Source: Tenacibaculum sp. MAR_2010_89 (GTDB lineage: Bacteria; Bacteroidota; Bacteroidia; Flavobacteriales; Flavobacteriaceae). From it: 64,000 nt of DNA. Of this stretch, positions 26,320-35,956 are shown piece by piece. Location of the stretch: the NCBI RefSeq assembly GCF_900105985.1, contig NZ_FNUB01000005.1, positions 2,294,001 through 2,358,000 of the forward strand, written 5' to 3'. A model generated the notes under the pieces. It saw only the letters and a program-made list of their open reading frames with translations. It ran no database searches and was not told the origin of the DNA. The translations under genes were made by a program, and so were the position numbers. Every line of letters begins with the position of its first letter. Positions within the stretch are counted from its first letter, which is position 1.

Positions 26320-26979
26320 ATGGCTCGAAAAAAAAATATAACAGCAGATAAAATAATAGAATTATATATGGATGAAGTATTAATGGGAACAAATACTTCA
26401 AGTACAATATATGCTTTTTCAAAGAATAATAATTTTGAAGAAAGTGAATTCTATAGACACTTCAATAGTTTTGAAACTCTTGAGAAAAAAGTTTTTGCAA
26501 TTTTTTGTAGTAAAACGGTTGAATTATTATTAAAAAATGATGATTACAAAATGTATGATTCTAAAAGTAAATTATTAAGTTTTTACTATACATTTTTTGA
26601 ATTGTTATCAGCTAATAGGTCCTATGTAACTTTAAAGTTGAAACAAAACAAGAATAAATTAGAATCTTTAAAATTATTATCAAAATTAAGATTAGAGTTT
26701 CAAGAATATATTTCAGCAGAAATTCACACAGATAAAATTGATTTTAAAAATAAAACAGCAAATAAAATTCAAGACAAAGGGTTTTTAGAAGCTTCATGGA
26801 TGCATTTACTATTTACAATCCAATTTTGGCTAGATGATGAGTCAGAAAATTTTGAAAAAACAGATATTTTTATTGAAAAATCAGTGAAAGCAAGTTTTGA
26901 TTTAAGAGATATAACACCTGTTCAAAGTGTGTTTGATTTTGCTAAATTTTTGTGGAAAGAAAAAATGCCTACAGTATGA
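26320..26979 (+). CDS. TetR-family regulator
   Basis: 219 residues. The first 60 residues fit a divergent TetR helix-turn-helix (ITADKIIELYMDEV ... SSTIYAFSKNNNFEESEFYRHFNSFETLEKKV); the rest is an all-helical ligand/dimer domain. The HTH is weaker than in typical TetR proteins. It is translationally coupled to the ABC1 kinase by an ATGA overlap, a pairing common for these two families in Bacteroidota. Confidence 0.75.
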   Translation: MARKKNITADKIIELYMDEVLMGTNTSSTIYAFSKNNNFEESEFYRHFNSFETLEKKVFAIFCSKTVELLLKNDDYKMYDSKSKLLSFYYTFFELLSANRSYVTLKLKQNKNKLESLKLLSKLRLEFQEYISAEIHTDKIDFKNKTANKIQDKGFLEASWMHLLFTIQFWLDDESENFEKTDIFIEKSVKASFDLRDITPVQSVFDFAKFLWKEKMPTV

Positions 26980-28286
26980 AAAGTATAGATAACATTCCAA
27001 CATCAAAAATTCAACGTGCTTCTAAATTAATTACTACTGGATTAAAAGTAGGAGTTAATTATGCTAAATACTATGGAGAGAAGATAGTAAAATCAGAAGA
27101 GGAGGCTAAGGAAAATTTAAATGAAGCTAATGCAACTGATATTTATGATGGATTAAAAACCTTAAAAGGATCAGCTTTAAAAGTAGCACAAATGTTAAGC
27201 ATGGAAAAAAACATTTTACCAAGTGCTTATGTAGAAAAATTTTCGTTATCGCAATTTTCTGTTCCTCCATTATCGCCTCCTTTAGTTGTGAAAACCTTTA
27301 AAAATTATTTTAAAAAATCACCTTTAGAAGTTTTTGATACGTTTACTGCTAAATCAGTGAATGCAGCTAGTATAGGGCAGGTTCATAAAGCAACTAAAGG
27401 AAGTAAGAATTTGGCAGTTAAAATTCAATATCCTGGAGTGGCTGAAAGTATTTCTTCTGATTTAGCAATGGTGAAGCCAATAGCTATTAAAATGTTTAAC
27501 ATAAAAGGGGAAGGTTCAGATGAGTATTTTAAAGAGGTTGAAAATAAATTAACTGAAGAGACTAATTATGTATTAGAGCTTAAACAAAGCAAAGAAATTG
27601 CTGAACAGTGTAAGAATATACCAAATTTGAAATTTCCAAATTACTATTCTGAATATTCCTCAGAGAAAATTTTAACTATGGATTGGATGGAAGGAGTTCA
27701 TTTATCTGAATTTACTTCAAAAAATAATTCTGTTGAAGTTTTAAATAAAATAGGACAAGCTTTGTGGGATTTTTATATGTATCAAATGCATGTTTTAAAA
27801 AAAGTACATGCAGATCCACATCCAGGTAATTTTTTAGTTTCAGAAAAAAATGAATTGATAGTAATTGATTTTGGGTGTATGAAAGAGGTTCCTGATAGTT
27901 TTTATGTACCCTATTTTGAATTAGCTCAAAAAGAGAATATAGAAAACTCTGAGTTTTTTGAAAGTAAGTTATATGAGCTTGAAATTTTAAGAGATGATGA
28001 TACTGATGAAGAAAAGAAATTTTTTAAATCATTATTTTATGAAATGTTATCTCTTTTTACCCAACCTTTTCATGAAGAGGTATTTGATTTTTCAGATGAC
28101 GTTTTTTTTAATAGAATAGCTGAGTTAGGTCAGAAATATGCTAAAAGCACTGAATTAAAAAAAATGAATGGTAATAGAGGTTCAAAGCATTTTATATATA
28201 TAAACAGAACATTTTTTGGATTGTATAATTTAATGCATGATTTAAAAGCGAACCATATTCAAATTAATAACTTTAAAAGTTTATAA
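26976..28286 (+). CDS. ABC1/AarF (UbiB-like) atypical kinase
   Basis: 436 residues from the ATG at 26976, which overlaps the TetR stop; a GTG at 26952 is possible but less likely. ABC1 signatures: GLKTLKGSALKVAQMLS, NAASIGQVHKA, catalytic HADPHPGNFLV and metal-binding IDFGCMKE. UbiB-family ATPases support quinone or lipid metabolism. Bacteroidota make menaquinone, so I do not use the symbol ubiB. In plants and cyanobacteria related ABC1K proteins deal with prenyl-lipids and photo-oxidative stress, which would suit this pigment island. Confidence 0.88.
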   Translation: MKSIDNIPTSKIQRASKLITTGLKVGVNYAKYYGEKIVKSEEEAKENLNEANATDIYDGLKTLKGSALKVAQMLSMEKNILPSAYVEKFSLSQFSVPPLSPPLVVKTFKNYFKKSPLEVFDTFTAKSVNAASIGQVHKATKGSKNLAVKIQYPGVAESISSDLAMVKPIAIKMFNIKGEGSDEYFKEVENKLTEETNYVLELKQSKEIAEQCKNIPNLKFPNYYSEYSSEKILTMDWMEGVHLSEFTSKNNSVEVLNKIGQALWDFYMYQMHVLKKVHADPHPGNFLVSEKNELIVIDFGCMKEVPDSFYVPYFELAQKENIENSEFFESKLYELEILRDDDTDEEKKFFKSLFYEMLSLFTQPFHEEVFDFSDDVFFNRIAELGQKYAKSTELKKMNGNRGSKHFIYINRTFFGLYNLMHDLKANHIQINNFKSL

Positions 28287-28901
28287 ATGTATTTAACAAG
28301 GGCTTATATTGATAGTTTAGAGCATTTGTATAAAATTAACTTAATTAATGGTGTTTCTGGTTTTAAATCAGCGAATCTAATCGGTACTAAATCAACAAAA
28401 AATATAACTAATGTTGCAGTTTTTAGTTCAGTAGTTCATTACGGTTCAGCCCCACCAATACTAGGTTTCGTGGTTAGACCTACTTCTGTTAGGCGAAATA
28501 CATATGATAATATTAAAGAAACAGGTTATTTTACAATAAATCATATTCATCATGATATTATTGAAGATGCACATCATACTTCTGCTAAATATTCATCAGA
28601 AATATCTGAATTCGATAAAACTAATTTAAAAGAAGAGTATTTGAATGATTTTTATGCTCCTTTTGTTGAAGGCTGTCCAATTAAAATTGGATTAAAATAT
28701 ATAGATGAGTATTATATAAAAGCAAATGGTACAATACTAGTTTTAGGAGAAATTATCGATTTGCATATTAATGATTCGCTAATAAAAGAAGATGGTTTTA
28801 TCGATTTATTAGAAGGTAATATTGCAGCAATTAATGGATTGGATGCTTATACAGTTCCAAAAATAAAAACAAGGCTAAGTTATCAAAGACCTAAAAACTA
28901 A
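28287..28901 (+). CDS. Flavin reductase family (split-barrel FMN-binding) protein
   Basis: 204 residues of the flavoredoxin/flavin-reductase split-barrel type: NVAVFSSVVHYGSAPPILGFVVRP and NIKETGYFTINHIHHDIIEDAHHTSAKY. Begins at the base after the ABC1 kinase stop. May supply reduced flavin to, or share the flavin economy of, the photolyases downstream; exact substrate unknown. Confidence 0.85.
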   Translation: MYLTRAYIDSLEHLYKINLINGVSGFKSANLIGTKSTKNITNVAVFSSVVHYGSAPPILGFVVRPTSVRRNTYDNIKETGYFTINHIHHDIIEDAHHTSAKYSSEISEFDKTNLKEEYLNDFYAPFVEGCPIKIGLKYIDEYYIKANGTILVLGEIIDLHINDSLIKEDGFIDLLEGNIAAINGLDAYTVPKIKTRLSYQRPKN

Positions 28902-28933
28902 GGTTTTTCTGTAATTGCCTAAAAATAATATAT

Positions 28934-30352
28934 ATGAAAATACTTATTACAGGCACTACAGGTTACATAGCAAAACGTTTAATTCCTAGTTTACTAGAAA
29001 ATAATCACAGTTTAGTTTGTTGTGTTCGCGATTTAACTAGAATTCCAGAGGATTTAAAGAATAAAAAGCAAATAGAATTTCTTAAAATAGATTTTTTAAA
29101 TGTAGAAGCTGTTAGCGTTCCTATGGATATTGATGTAGCATATTATTTAATACACTCTATGTCTACAAGTAGTGAGAAGTTTGAAGAGTTAGAATATACA
29201 TGTGCTATAAATTTTAAATCTATAATAGAAAAAACTATTTGTAAGCAAGTAATTTATTTAAGCGGTATTGTTAATGATGAATCATTGTCAAAGCATTTAC
29301 AGTCTCGTTTTAAGGTAGAACAAACTTTAAAATCTAATAACTATGGACTAACAACATTTAGAGCAGGAATTATTGTAGGTAGTGGTAGTGCTTCATTTGA
29401 AATAATACGTGATTTAGTAGAGAAGTTACCGGTTATGGTTGCTCCAAAATGGCTAAAAACTAAAACGCAACCAATTGCAATAAGAGATGTTTTAACATAT
29501 TTAAATAAAGCTTTGTTAGAGGAGAAGTTATATAATGGTTCTTATGATATTTATGGACCTGAAGTACTCACTTATAAACAGATGCTACTACAGTTTGCTG
29601 AAGCTAGAAACTTTAAAAGGTTTATTTTAACCTTACCAGTTTTAACTCCTAAATTATCTTCTTATTGGTTGTATTTCGTTACGTCTACCTCATTTAAATT
29701 AGCTAGCTCTTTAGTAGACAGTATGAAAGTAGAGGTAATAGGAAAACCTTCTAATATTAATTCTATAATAAAAATTGAACCTATTTCTTATAAGGAAGCA
29801 GTTAATAAAGCCTTTGCTAAAGTAGCCCAAAATTCAGTTATATCTAGCTGGAAAGACGCAATGATAAGTGGGGTTTTTAATAAACAATTAGGGCAATATA
29901 TTAATGTACCACAGTATGGTTGTTTTAAAGATGTAAGAAGTAAAGAAATAGTAAATGAAAAGCAAACTTTAGATAAAATATGGAGTATTGGAGGAGAAAA
30001 TGGTTGGTATACATTCAACTTCTTATGGAAAATAAGAGGATATGTAGATAAGTTATTTGGAGGAGTTGGATTAAGAAGAGGTAGAAGGCATAAAACAGAT
30101 TTAGTTGCTGGTGATGCACTAGATTTTTGGAGGGTTCTTTTAGTTGATAAGGAAGAAAAAAGATTACTACTGTTTGCTGAAATGAAACTTCCTGGTGAAG
30201 CTTGGTTAGAGTTCAAAATAGTAAAAGGAAAGTTGTATCAAAGAGCTGTTTTTAGGCCTCAAGGTGTATTAGGAAGGTTGTATTGGTATAGTGTTTTGCC
30301 TTTTCATGCTTTTGTTTTTCAGGGTATGTTAAATCATTTAGTGAAAAAATAA
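28934..30352 (+). CDS. NAD(P)-binding SDR-like protein with C-terminal DUF2867
   Basis: 472 residues. An atypical short-chain-dehydrogenase Rossmann domain ([19 protein letters not shown], residues 2-20; [18 protein letters not shown]) occupies about 1-290, followed by a DUF2867 domain rich in Trp/Arg ([42 protein letters not shown]). Found widely beside bacterial photolyase genes. Reaction unknown; the absence of a clear YxxxK suggests it may bind rather than oxidise its ligand. Confidence 0.85.
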   Translation: MKILITGTTGYIAKRLIPSLLENNHSLVCCVRDLTRIPEDLKNKKQIEFLKIDFLNVEAVSVPMDIDVAYYLIHSMSTSSEKFEELEYTCAINFKSIIEKTICKQVIYLSGIVNDESLSKHLQSRFKVEQTLKSNNYGLTTFRAGIIVGSGSASFEIIRDLVEKLPVMVAPKWLKTKTQPIAIRDVLTYLNKALLEEKLYNGSYDIYGPEVLTYKQMLLQFAEARNFKRFILTLPVLTPKLSSYWLYFVTSTSFKLASSLVDSMKVEVIGKPSNINSIIKIEPISYKEAVNKAFAKVAQNSVISSWKDAMISGVFNKQLGQYINVPQYGCFKDVRSKEIVNEKQTLDKIWSIGGENGWYTFNFLWKIRGYVDKLFGGVGLRRGRRHKTDLVAGDALDFWRVLLVDKEEKRLLLFAEMKLPGEAWLEFKIVKGKLYQRAVFRPQGVLGRLYWYSVLPFHAFVFQGMLNHLVKK

Positions 30353-30354
30353 TA

Positions 30355-30504
30355 GTGAAAGGCGTAAAGAAACAGCATCTTCCTTTTAAAACATGTTTAG
30401 TGTGTAAATTACCTTTTTCATGGAGAAAGAAATGGGAAAAAAATTGGGATACTGTTAAATACTGTAGTAAAAAATGCAGAAAAAACTCAAAAAATGTACT
30501 TTAG
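30355..30504 (+). CDS. DUF2256 zinc-ribbon-like mini-protein
   Basis: 49 residues starting at GTG (30355), two bases after the previous stop. The two Cys pairs C14-x2-C17 and C37-x3-C41 with [13 protein letters not shown] and YCSKKC between and around them are the DUF2256 signature. It probably binds zinc. The family is usually encoded next to Cry-DASH, and here it overlaps the Cry-DASH start by 31 bases in another frame, implying translational coupling. Function unknown. Confidence 0.88.
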   Translation: MKGVKKQHLPFKTCLVCKLPFSWRKKWEKNWDTVKYCSKKCRKNSKNVL

Positions 30505-31775
30505 TATGGTTTAGAAATGATCTTAGACTTCATGATAATAAAGTTTTAGATGAAGCTATAAAAAAGAAACTTCCAATAATTGGCATGTTTCTATTTAATA
30601 ATGAAAGTAACTTAAACAAAGCATTCGGATATAGAAAGGTTGGCAAATTCCGTTTAAAATTCCTAGCAGAAACAGTATTATGTATTCAAAATAAGTTGAA
30701 AAAATATAATATACCATTGTTTATTTATAATAACTCTGTTAAAGAAGTTTTTTTTGAATTAAATAAACATTTTGAAATAGTAAATCTATTTTTTCAAAAA
30801 AATTGGACTCAGGAAGAATTAAATGAAGAAGAAAAAGTTATAGTTCATTTATCAAAAAAGACAATTGTTAAGCCAATTTTTAATCAATTTTTATTTGATG
30901 TAGATGATGTAATGAATTTGTTTTCTGAACTTCCTAGATCATTTAGTAGCTTTAGAAAGAAAATTGAAAAACATTGCGATGTTCCTAAACTATTGAATTA
31001 TAAAATACCTCTTCAAGATAAAATAGATGTAATGTTAGGGGAGACTTTAGAGTTTTTTCAAGCAACAAATTATGAGCCTAAATATAAAAAACAAACAGCA
31101 TTCCCCTTTGAAGGTGGAGAGGATGAGGCTATTAAAAGAGTAAATGATTATTTCTTTAAAACTAAAAATTTAACAGTTTATAAAAAAACAAGAAATCAAT
31201 TATTGGGTATTAATTATAGCTCTAAATTTTCTGCATGGCTGGCTAATGGCTCTCTTTCTCCAAGATTTATTTATTGGAAAATTAAAGAGTTTGAAAATAA
31301 AATTATAGCTAACGAATCTACGTATTGGTTGTTTTTTGAGCTTTTATGGAGAGAGTTTTTTAAGTACGTATCTATGAAGCATGGTAATTTAATTTTCAAA
31401 AAAGAAGGTATTCAAAATAAAAAAGTTAATACTAAAATAGATAATAAAGTAATAAAGAATTGGGTAGAAGGTAATACATCGGATGATTTTGTTAATTCAA
31501 ATATGTTAGAATTAAAGCGAACAGGGTGGATGAGTAACAGGGGGAGACAAAATACAGCTTCATTTTTTATTCATGACTTAAAACAAGATTGGCGAATAGG
31601 TGTAGCATATTTTGAAAGCCTATTACTAGATTATGATGTACATAGTAATTATGGGAACTGGATGTATATAGCTGGGGTTGGTAATAATTTAAGAAACAGC
31701 CCTTTTGATGTAAAAAAACAGGCAATATTTTATGATCCAGAAGGAGAATACAGAAAAAAATGGTTAAAGAGTTAA
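30474..31775 (+). CDS. Cryptochrome DASH
   Basis: 433 residues. N-terminal photolyase alpha/beta domain ([13 protein letters not shown]) and C-terminal FAD domain with DASH-specific wording: [40 protein letters not shown], and [15 protein letters not shown]. Cry-DASH proteins repair single-stranded UV lesions and may signal blue light; FAD plus a folate antenna are the usual cofactors. Part of the light island and coupled to the DUF2256 gene. Confidence 0.93.
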   Translation: MQKKLKKCTLVWFRNDLRLHDNKVLDEAIKKKLPIIGMFLFNNESNLNKAFGYRKVGKFRLKFLAETVLCIQNKLKKYNIPLFIYNNSVKEVFFELNKHFEIVNLFFQKNWTQEELNEEEKVIVHLSKKTIVKPIFNQFLFDVDDVMNLFSELPRSFSSFRKKIEKHCDVPKLLNYKIPLQDKIDVMLGETLEFFQATNYEPKYKKQTAFPFEGGEDEAIKRVNDYFFKTKNLTVYKKTRNQLLGINYSSKFSAWLANGSLSPRFIYWKIKEFENKIIANESTYWLFFELLWREFFKYVSMKHGNLIFKKEGIQNKKVNTKIDNKVIKNWVEGNTSDDFVNSNMLELKRTGWMSNRGRQNTASFFIHDLKQDWRIGVAYFESLLLDYDVHSNYGNWMYIAGVGNNLRNSPFDVKKQAIFYDPEGEYRKKWLKS

Positions 31776-31785
31776 AATAAGTATT

Positions 31786-33316
31786 TTGAAAACATTAAGA
31801 CTAATATTAGGAGATCAGCTGAACATAAAGCATTCTTGGTTTAAAGAAGTAAACGATAATGTGTTGTATTGCATGTTTGAAACAAAGCAAGAAGCTAGTT
31901 ATGTTAAGCATCACATTCAAAAAATAGTTGGTTTTTTGGGGGCTATGAGAGATTTTTCTGTTAAGTTAAATGAAAAGAGACATAGCTTGATATACTTTAA
32001 AATAAATGATGAAAATAACTTTCATGATTTTAAAAATAACATACTACAATTAATAGAAAAGGAAGATATTAAACATTTCGAATACCAATATCCAGATGAG
32101 TATAGGTTAAATGAAGAATTAGAAACATTAGCTTCTAGCTTACCTATAAGTACATCTGTACTTTCTTCTGAACATTTTTATACAGAAAGAGAAGAGCTAA
32201 CTGTTTTTTTTTAAAGATAAAAAACAAACTGTTATGGAGTCTTTTTATCAATATATGCGAAAAAAACATCAAGTTTTAATTGAAAATGACAAACCTGTAG
32301 GAGGAAAATGGAATTTTGATAAAAGTAACAGAAAAAAGTGGAAAGAAGAAAGCCTTATTCCTATACCATATGATATAAAACACGATGTAACAAAAATTGT
32401 AGCAGAAGTTAAAAGAGCTGGAGTCAAAACATTTGGTACTATTAATGAAAGGTATTTTGATTATCCGTTAAATAGAGATGAGGCCATTGGGCAGCTAAAT
32501 TATTTTGTTAAAGAGTTGCTACCTTTATTTGGAGATTATCAAGATGCTATGCATGTTAATGAAGTGTATCTTTATCATTCAAAGTTGTCATTTGCTTTAA
32601 ATATAAAATTAATAACTCCAAAGGAGGTTGTTAAAAAAGTTGAGACATCATATTATAATGATGAAGCTATAAGTATATCACAAGCTGAAGGTTTTATTCG
32701 TCAAATTTTAGGATGGAGAGAGTTTATGAGAGGTATGTATTGGAAGTTAATGCCTAATTTTAAAAAGACTAATTTTTTTGAACATAAAAATAAGTTACCT
32801 GATTTTTTTTGGACAGGGAATACTAAAATAAATTGTGTTAAAAATTGCTTGAAAAATTCATTAAACAATTCATATGCACATCATATTCAAAGATTAATGG
32901 TTTTAGGAAACTTGGCTTTATTATTAGAGGTAGATCCTGAAGAAGTAGATAAATGGTACTTAGGAGTATATATTGATGCTATAGAATGGGTACAATTACC
33001 AAACACAAGAGGGATGAGTCAATATGCTGATGGAGGAATCATAGCTACAAAACCTTACATTTCTAGTGCGAATTATATTGATAAAATGAGTAATTATTGT
33101 TTAGACTGTAGTTATAATAAAAAAGATAAAACTTCTGTTAACGCATGCCCTTTTAATAGCTTGTATTGGAACTTTTTAGCTTCAAAACAAGAAAAGTTGC
33201 AAAAAAATAGAAGAATGTTTATGATGTTTAATCTTTTAAACAAGATGGATTTAAAGCTTCTAGAATCAGTTAAATCAAGGGCTAAGAGTATAATTAATGA
33301 ACCAGATAACTATTGA
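31786..33316 (+). pseudogene. FeS-BCP-type (PhrB-like, 6-4) photolyase split by a one-base frameshift
   Basis: The first part (31786-32214, TTG start, RLILGDQLNIKHSWF) stops at TAA after a T9 run (32204-32212). The second part continues in the +1 frame as LFFFKDKKQTVMESFYQYMRK and has a separate in-frame ATG at 32234. Removing one T joins them into one protein of about 509 residues, normal for the family. The Fe-S ligands look intact: one Cys in TKINC and C-x2-C-x12-C in NYCLDCSYNKKDKTSVNAC. So everything but the frame is conserved. It could be a sequencing error, a phase-variable tract, polymerase slippage, or ribosomal +1 slippage at UUU-UAA-A. Family members repair (6-4) photoproducts. Confidence 0.85.
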
Positions 33317-33323
33317 TTGTTTA

Positions 33324-33371
33324 TTTTGTTTAACTAAATATTGTTTTTGTTAAACAAAAATAGTATCTTTG
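33324..33371 (+). promoter_or_regulatory. Internal promoter with 11-bp inverted repeat
   Basis: TTTTGTTTAAC (33324-33334) and GTTAAACAAAA (33349-33359) are exact reverse complements with a 14-bp spacer. They flank and cover a -33 TTG (33341-33343), which lies 20 bp before the -7 element TATCTTTG (33364-33371). The left arm is identical to TTTTGTTTAAC at the crtI promoter. A second start for the distal part of the light island, probably under the same regulator. Confidence 0.62.
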
Positions 33372-33391
33372 ATTAGGTTAGTATTATAACA

Positions 33392-34858
33392 ATGATCAAA
33401 GAAGAAAAAATAGCAGTTGTTTGGTTTAAAAGAGACCTTAGATTACATGATAATGAAGCAGTTTTTAATGCAATTCAGTCAGGTAATAAAGTGTTGCTTT
33501 TATATGTATTTGAACCAATTCTTTTAAATGATCCTCATTATTCGGAAAGACACTGGAACTTTATTAAAGAATCTATTTATGATATAAATAAAGAATTAGA
33601 AAAGCTAAATACAAAAGTTTTAGTTGTACAATCAGAAATACTTCCAGTTTTTAGTTATTTATCATCACAAAAAAAAATAAAATCTGTTTTCTCTCATCAA
33701 GAAACAGGCATCCTAAAAACATATAATAGAGATAAAACTTTTAAGCGATTTTGTAGGAATAATTCAATTGATTGGATAGAGAATATTAATAATGGTGTAT
33801 TTAGAGGAAGATCTGATAGAACTAAATGGAAAGAGGATTGGGAGTCTTATATGCAATCTAACCAGTTTCTATTTAATCCAAAGTCTCAAAATAATTTTGT
33901 TAATCAAGAAGAAATAGAATCTTTAGAAAAGAATTTAGATAAGTTATCATTAGAAACAAATAAAAACACTTCATTTCAATTTGGAGGAAGATCAACAGGG
34001 ATTAAATATTTAAATTCTTTTTTTAATGAACGTTATGTTAATTATTCTAAACATATATCAAAACCTAATGAAGCAAGAAAAAGTTGTAGTAGACTTTCTC
34101 CATACATAGCTTGGGGAAACTTATCAGTTAGAGAAGTTTTTCAATATGCACAAGGGTATAGAATAAAAGCAAAAAATAAAATAGCTATTGATGCATTTAC
34201 CTCACGACTAAGATGGCAAGCACATTTTATTCAAAAGTTTGAAATGGAATGTATTATGGAAAGTGAAAGTTTAAATAAAGGGTTTCATAAATTAAAAAAA
34301 GAAATTTCTGAAAAATACCAAAAAGCTTGGATAAATGGATTAACTGGAGTTCCTTTTATTGATGCATCAATGCGTTGTTTAATAGAAACGGGATATATAA
34401 ATTTCAGAATGCGAGCAATGCTAGTATCCTTTTTCATTCATAATTTATGGCAACCATGGCAAGATGCTTCTAAATATCTTTCAAAAATATTTTTAGACTT
34501 TGAACCTGGAATTCATTTTCCTCAATTACAAATGCAAGCTGGTGAAACAGGAATCAATACTATTAGGATTTATAATCCTATAAAAAATGGTTTAGAACAT
34601 GATTCAGATGCTAAATTTATTACAAAATGGGTTCCAGAACTTGAACAACTACCTGTAAGGTTTAGGCATGAACCTTATAAATTAACAACCTTAGAGCAAA
34701 AGTTATACAATTTTAACCTAGGTGTAAATTATCCAAAACCTATAGTAAATATATCATCTACTAGAAGGAAAGCATCAGATGTTATATGGAATATGAGAAA
34801 AGATAAAGATGTAATAGAAGAAAGTATTCGAATATTAAATAAACATATAGTTAAGTAA
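33392..34858 (+). CDS. Atypical cryptochrome/photolyase-family flavoprotein
   Basis: 488 residues with both family domains: N-terminal AVVWFKRDLRLHDNEAV and C-terminal FAD domain (SRLSPYIAWGNLS; TGVPFIDASMRCLIETGYINFRMRAMLVSFF). In place of the usual NNGxWQWxAxTGxDAxPYFRxFNP segment it has LQMQAGETGINTIRIYNP near 378-395, so the Asn and Trp next to the flavin in classical photolyases are changed. It therefore is neither CPD class I nor DASH. This variant clade is known in marine bacteria but I know of no assigned activity. Has its own promoter. Confidence 0.88.
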   Translation: MIKEEKIAVVWFKRDLRLHDNEAVFNAIQSGNKVLLLYVFEPILLNDPHYSERHWNFIKESIYDINKELEKLNTKVLVVQSEILPVFSYLSSQKKIKSVFSHQETGILKTYNRDKTFKRFCRNNSIDWIENINNGVFRGRSDRTKWKEDWESYMQSNQFLFNPKSQNNFVNQEEIESLEKNLDKLSLETNKNTSFQFGGRSTGIKYLNSFFNERYVNYSKHISKPNEARKSCSRLSPYIAWGNLSVREVFQYAQGYRIKAKNKIAIDAFTSRLRWQAHFIQKFEMECIMESESLNKGFHKLKKEISEKYQKAWINGLTGVPFIDASMRCLIETGYINFRMRAMLVSFFIHNLWQPWQDASKYLSKIFLDFEPGIHFPQLQMQAGETGINTIRIYNPIKNGLEHDSDAKFITKWVPELEQLPVRFRHEPYKLTTLEQKLYNFNLGVNYPKPIVNISSTRRKASDVIWNMRKDKDVIEESIRILNKHIVK

Positions 34859-34860
34859 TT

Positions 34861-35286
34861 ATGCTAGTTTTTAATACCACATACACGGATAAAAGTGAAG
34901 AAAATGAAATAAACGCATTGGTTGGTTCTCCATTTTCTTTAATAAAAAAAATAAAATTAAAAGGAATTGGTAGCAAGAGGATGATAATTTATTCTGTAAG
35001 TGAAAATTTTAAAAAGTTAATAAATAATGTTTCAGACATTAATTATGCAAATATTGAATTAAGACCCAAAGGTATTATAGTACATTTTACACAACAACTC
35101 AAACGATTTTCGTGGGTAATACCTTATTACAAACTTGTAATTTTTAATGGAGATTATTTTAGTATTCATTCCAATTCAAGTTATATACAGCTAACTAAAG
35201 GAAAACGTAAAAATGAAAACAAAAGTATTATTCAGAAAATACTTTTATTAAAAAGTAAAATAAGTGAAGAATATCAATTTAGATAA
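34861..35286 (+). CDS. Unknown protein of the light island
   Basis: 141 residues, basic (pI high), no signal peptide and no membrane helix. Predicted mixed alpha/beta; includes NIELRPKGIIVHFTQQLKRFSWVIPYYKLVIFNGDYF. No family recognised. Starts two bases after the atypical cryptochrome stop and its end overlaps the TIGR03643 gene by 23 bases, so it is a genuine operon member. Confidence 0.65.
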   Translation: MLVFNTTYTDKSEENEINALVGSPFSLIKKIKLKGIGSKRMIIYSVSENFKKLINNVSDINYANIELRPKGIIVHFTQQLKRFSWVIPYYKLVIFNGDYFSIHSNSSYIQLTKGKRKNENKSIIQKILLLKSKISEEYQFR

Positions 35287-35542
35287 CGATATAAATAGAA
35301 TTATAGAGATGGCTTGGGAAGATAGAACCACATTTGATGCTATTAAATTCCAATTCAATTTAAAAGAACAAGATGTAATAGTTTTAATGAGGAAAACCTT
35401 AAAGCCTTCAAGCTTTAAATTATGGAGAAAACGAGTACAAGGAAGGAAAACTAAACATGAAGCTAAGCGTACTTATGATTTAGGTCGGTTTAAGTGTTCA
35501 AGGCAACGCAGTATTAGTAATAATAAGATATCAAAAAGATAA
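35264..35542 (+). CDS. TIGR03643/DUF2805 family protein
   Basis: 92 residues from a GTG start. The family wording is clear: IIEMAWEDRTTFDAIKFQFNLKEQDVIVLMRK, LKPSSFKLWRKRVQGRKTKH. Very basic C-terminus and HTH-like helices suggest nucleic-acid binding, but the function is not known. Members are regularly encoded near photolyases in marine bacteria. The start overlaps the previous gene. Confidence 0.88.
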   Translation: MKNINLDNDINRIIEMAWEDRTTFDAIKFQFNLKEQDVIVLMRKTLKPSSFKLWRKRVQGRKTKHEAKRTYDLGRFKCSRQRSISNNKISKR

Positions 35543-35956
35543 ATGAATAAAATAGCGATAACAAGGAAAGAACACTTTAATGCAGCGCATAGGTTACATA
35601 ATAAACATTGGAGCAAAGAAAAAAATGAAGAAGTTTTTGGTAAGTGTAATAACCCCAATTATCATGGACATAATTATGATTTAGAAGTTACAGTTATAGG
35701 TCATATTAATGTAGATACTGGGTATGTTATTGACACCAAAATATTGTCAAGTATTATTAAGGAGAAAGTATTAGAGCCATTTGATCATAAAAATTTAAAC
35801 CTAGATGTTCCTTTATTTAAAAATAAAAACCCAACAGTAGAAAATATTGCAGTAGTAATATATGATGAAATAATAAAAGAAATTTCCAATGATTTGGAAT
35901 TAAAAATTAAACTTTATGAAACACCAAGAAACTTTGTTGAATACCCTTATAAATAA
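35543..35956 (+). CDS. 6-pyruvoyl-tetrahydropterin synthase / QueD family
   Basis: 137 residues. Zinc histidines are in FNAAHRL and YHGHNYDLEV; the catalytic Cys lies in GKCNNPNYHGH; PTVENIAVVIYDEI and KLYETPRNFVEYP complete the PTPS fold. The enzyme turns dihydroneopterin triphosphate into 6-pyruvoyl- or 6-carboxy-tetrahydropterin. GTP cyclohydrolase I is encoded immediately downstream with a 41-base overlap, so the substrate is made locally. A tetrahydropterin product is more likely here than queuosine precursor, because no other queuosine gene is near. Confidence 0.92.
   Translation: MNKIAITRKEHFNAAHRLHNKHWSKEKNEEVFGKCNNPNYHGHNYDLEVTVIGHINVDTGYVIDTKILSSIIKEKVLEPFDHKNLNLDVPLFKNKNPTVENIAVVIYDEIIKEISNDLELKIKLYETPRNFVEYPYK

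Noticed and set aside
26976..28286. ubiB of ubiquinone synthesis
   Set aside because: Bacteroidota use menaquinone and no ubi genes are near; ABC1 family membership alone does not support the symbol.
29788..30216. 142-codon open frame on the minus strand inside the DUF2867 gene
   Set aside because: Shadow frame opposite a conserved domain; no promoter or family match.
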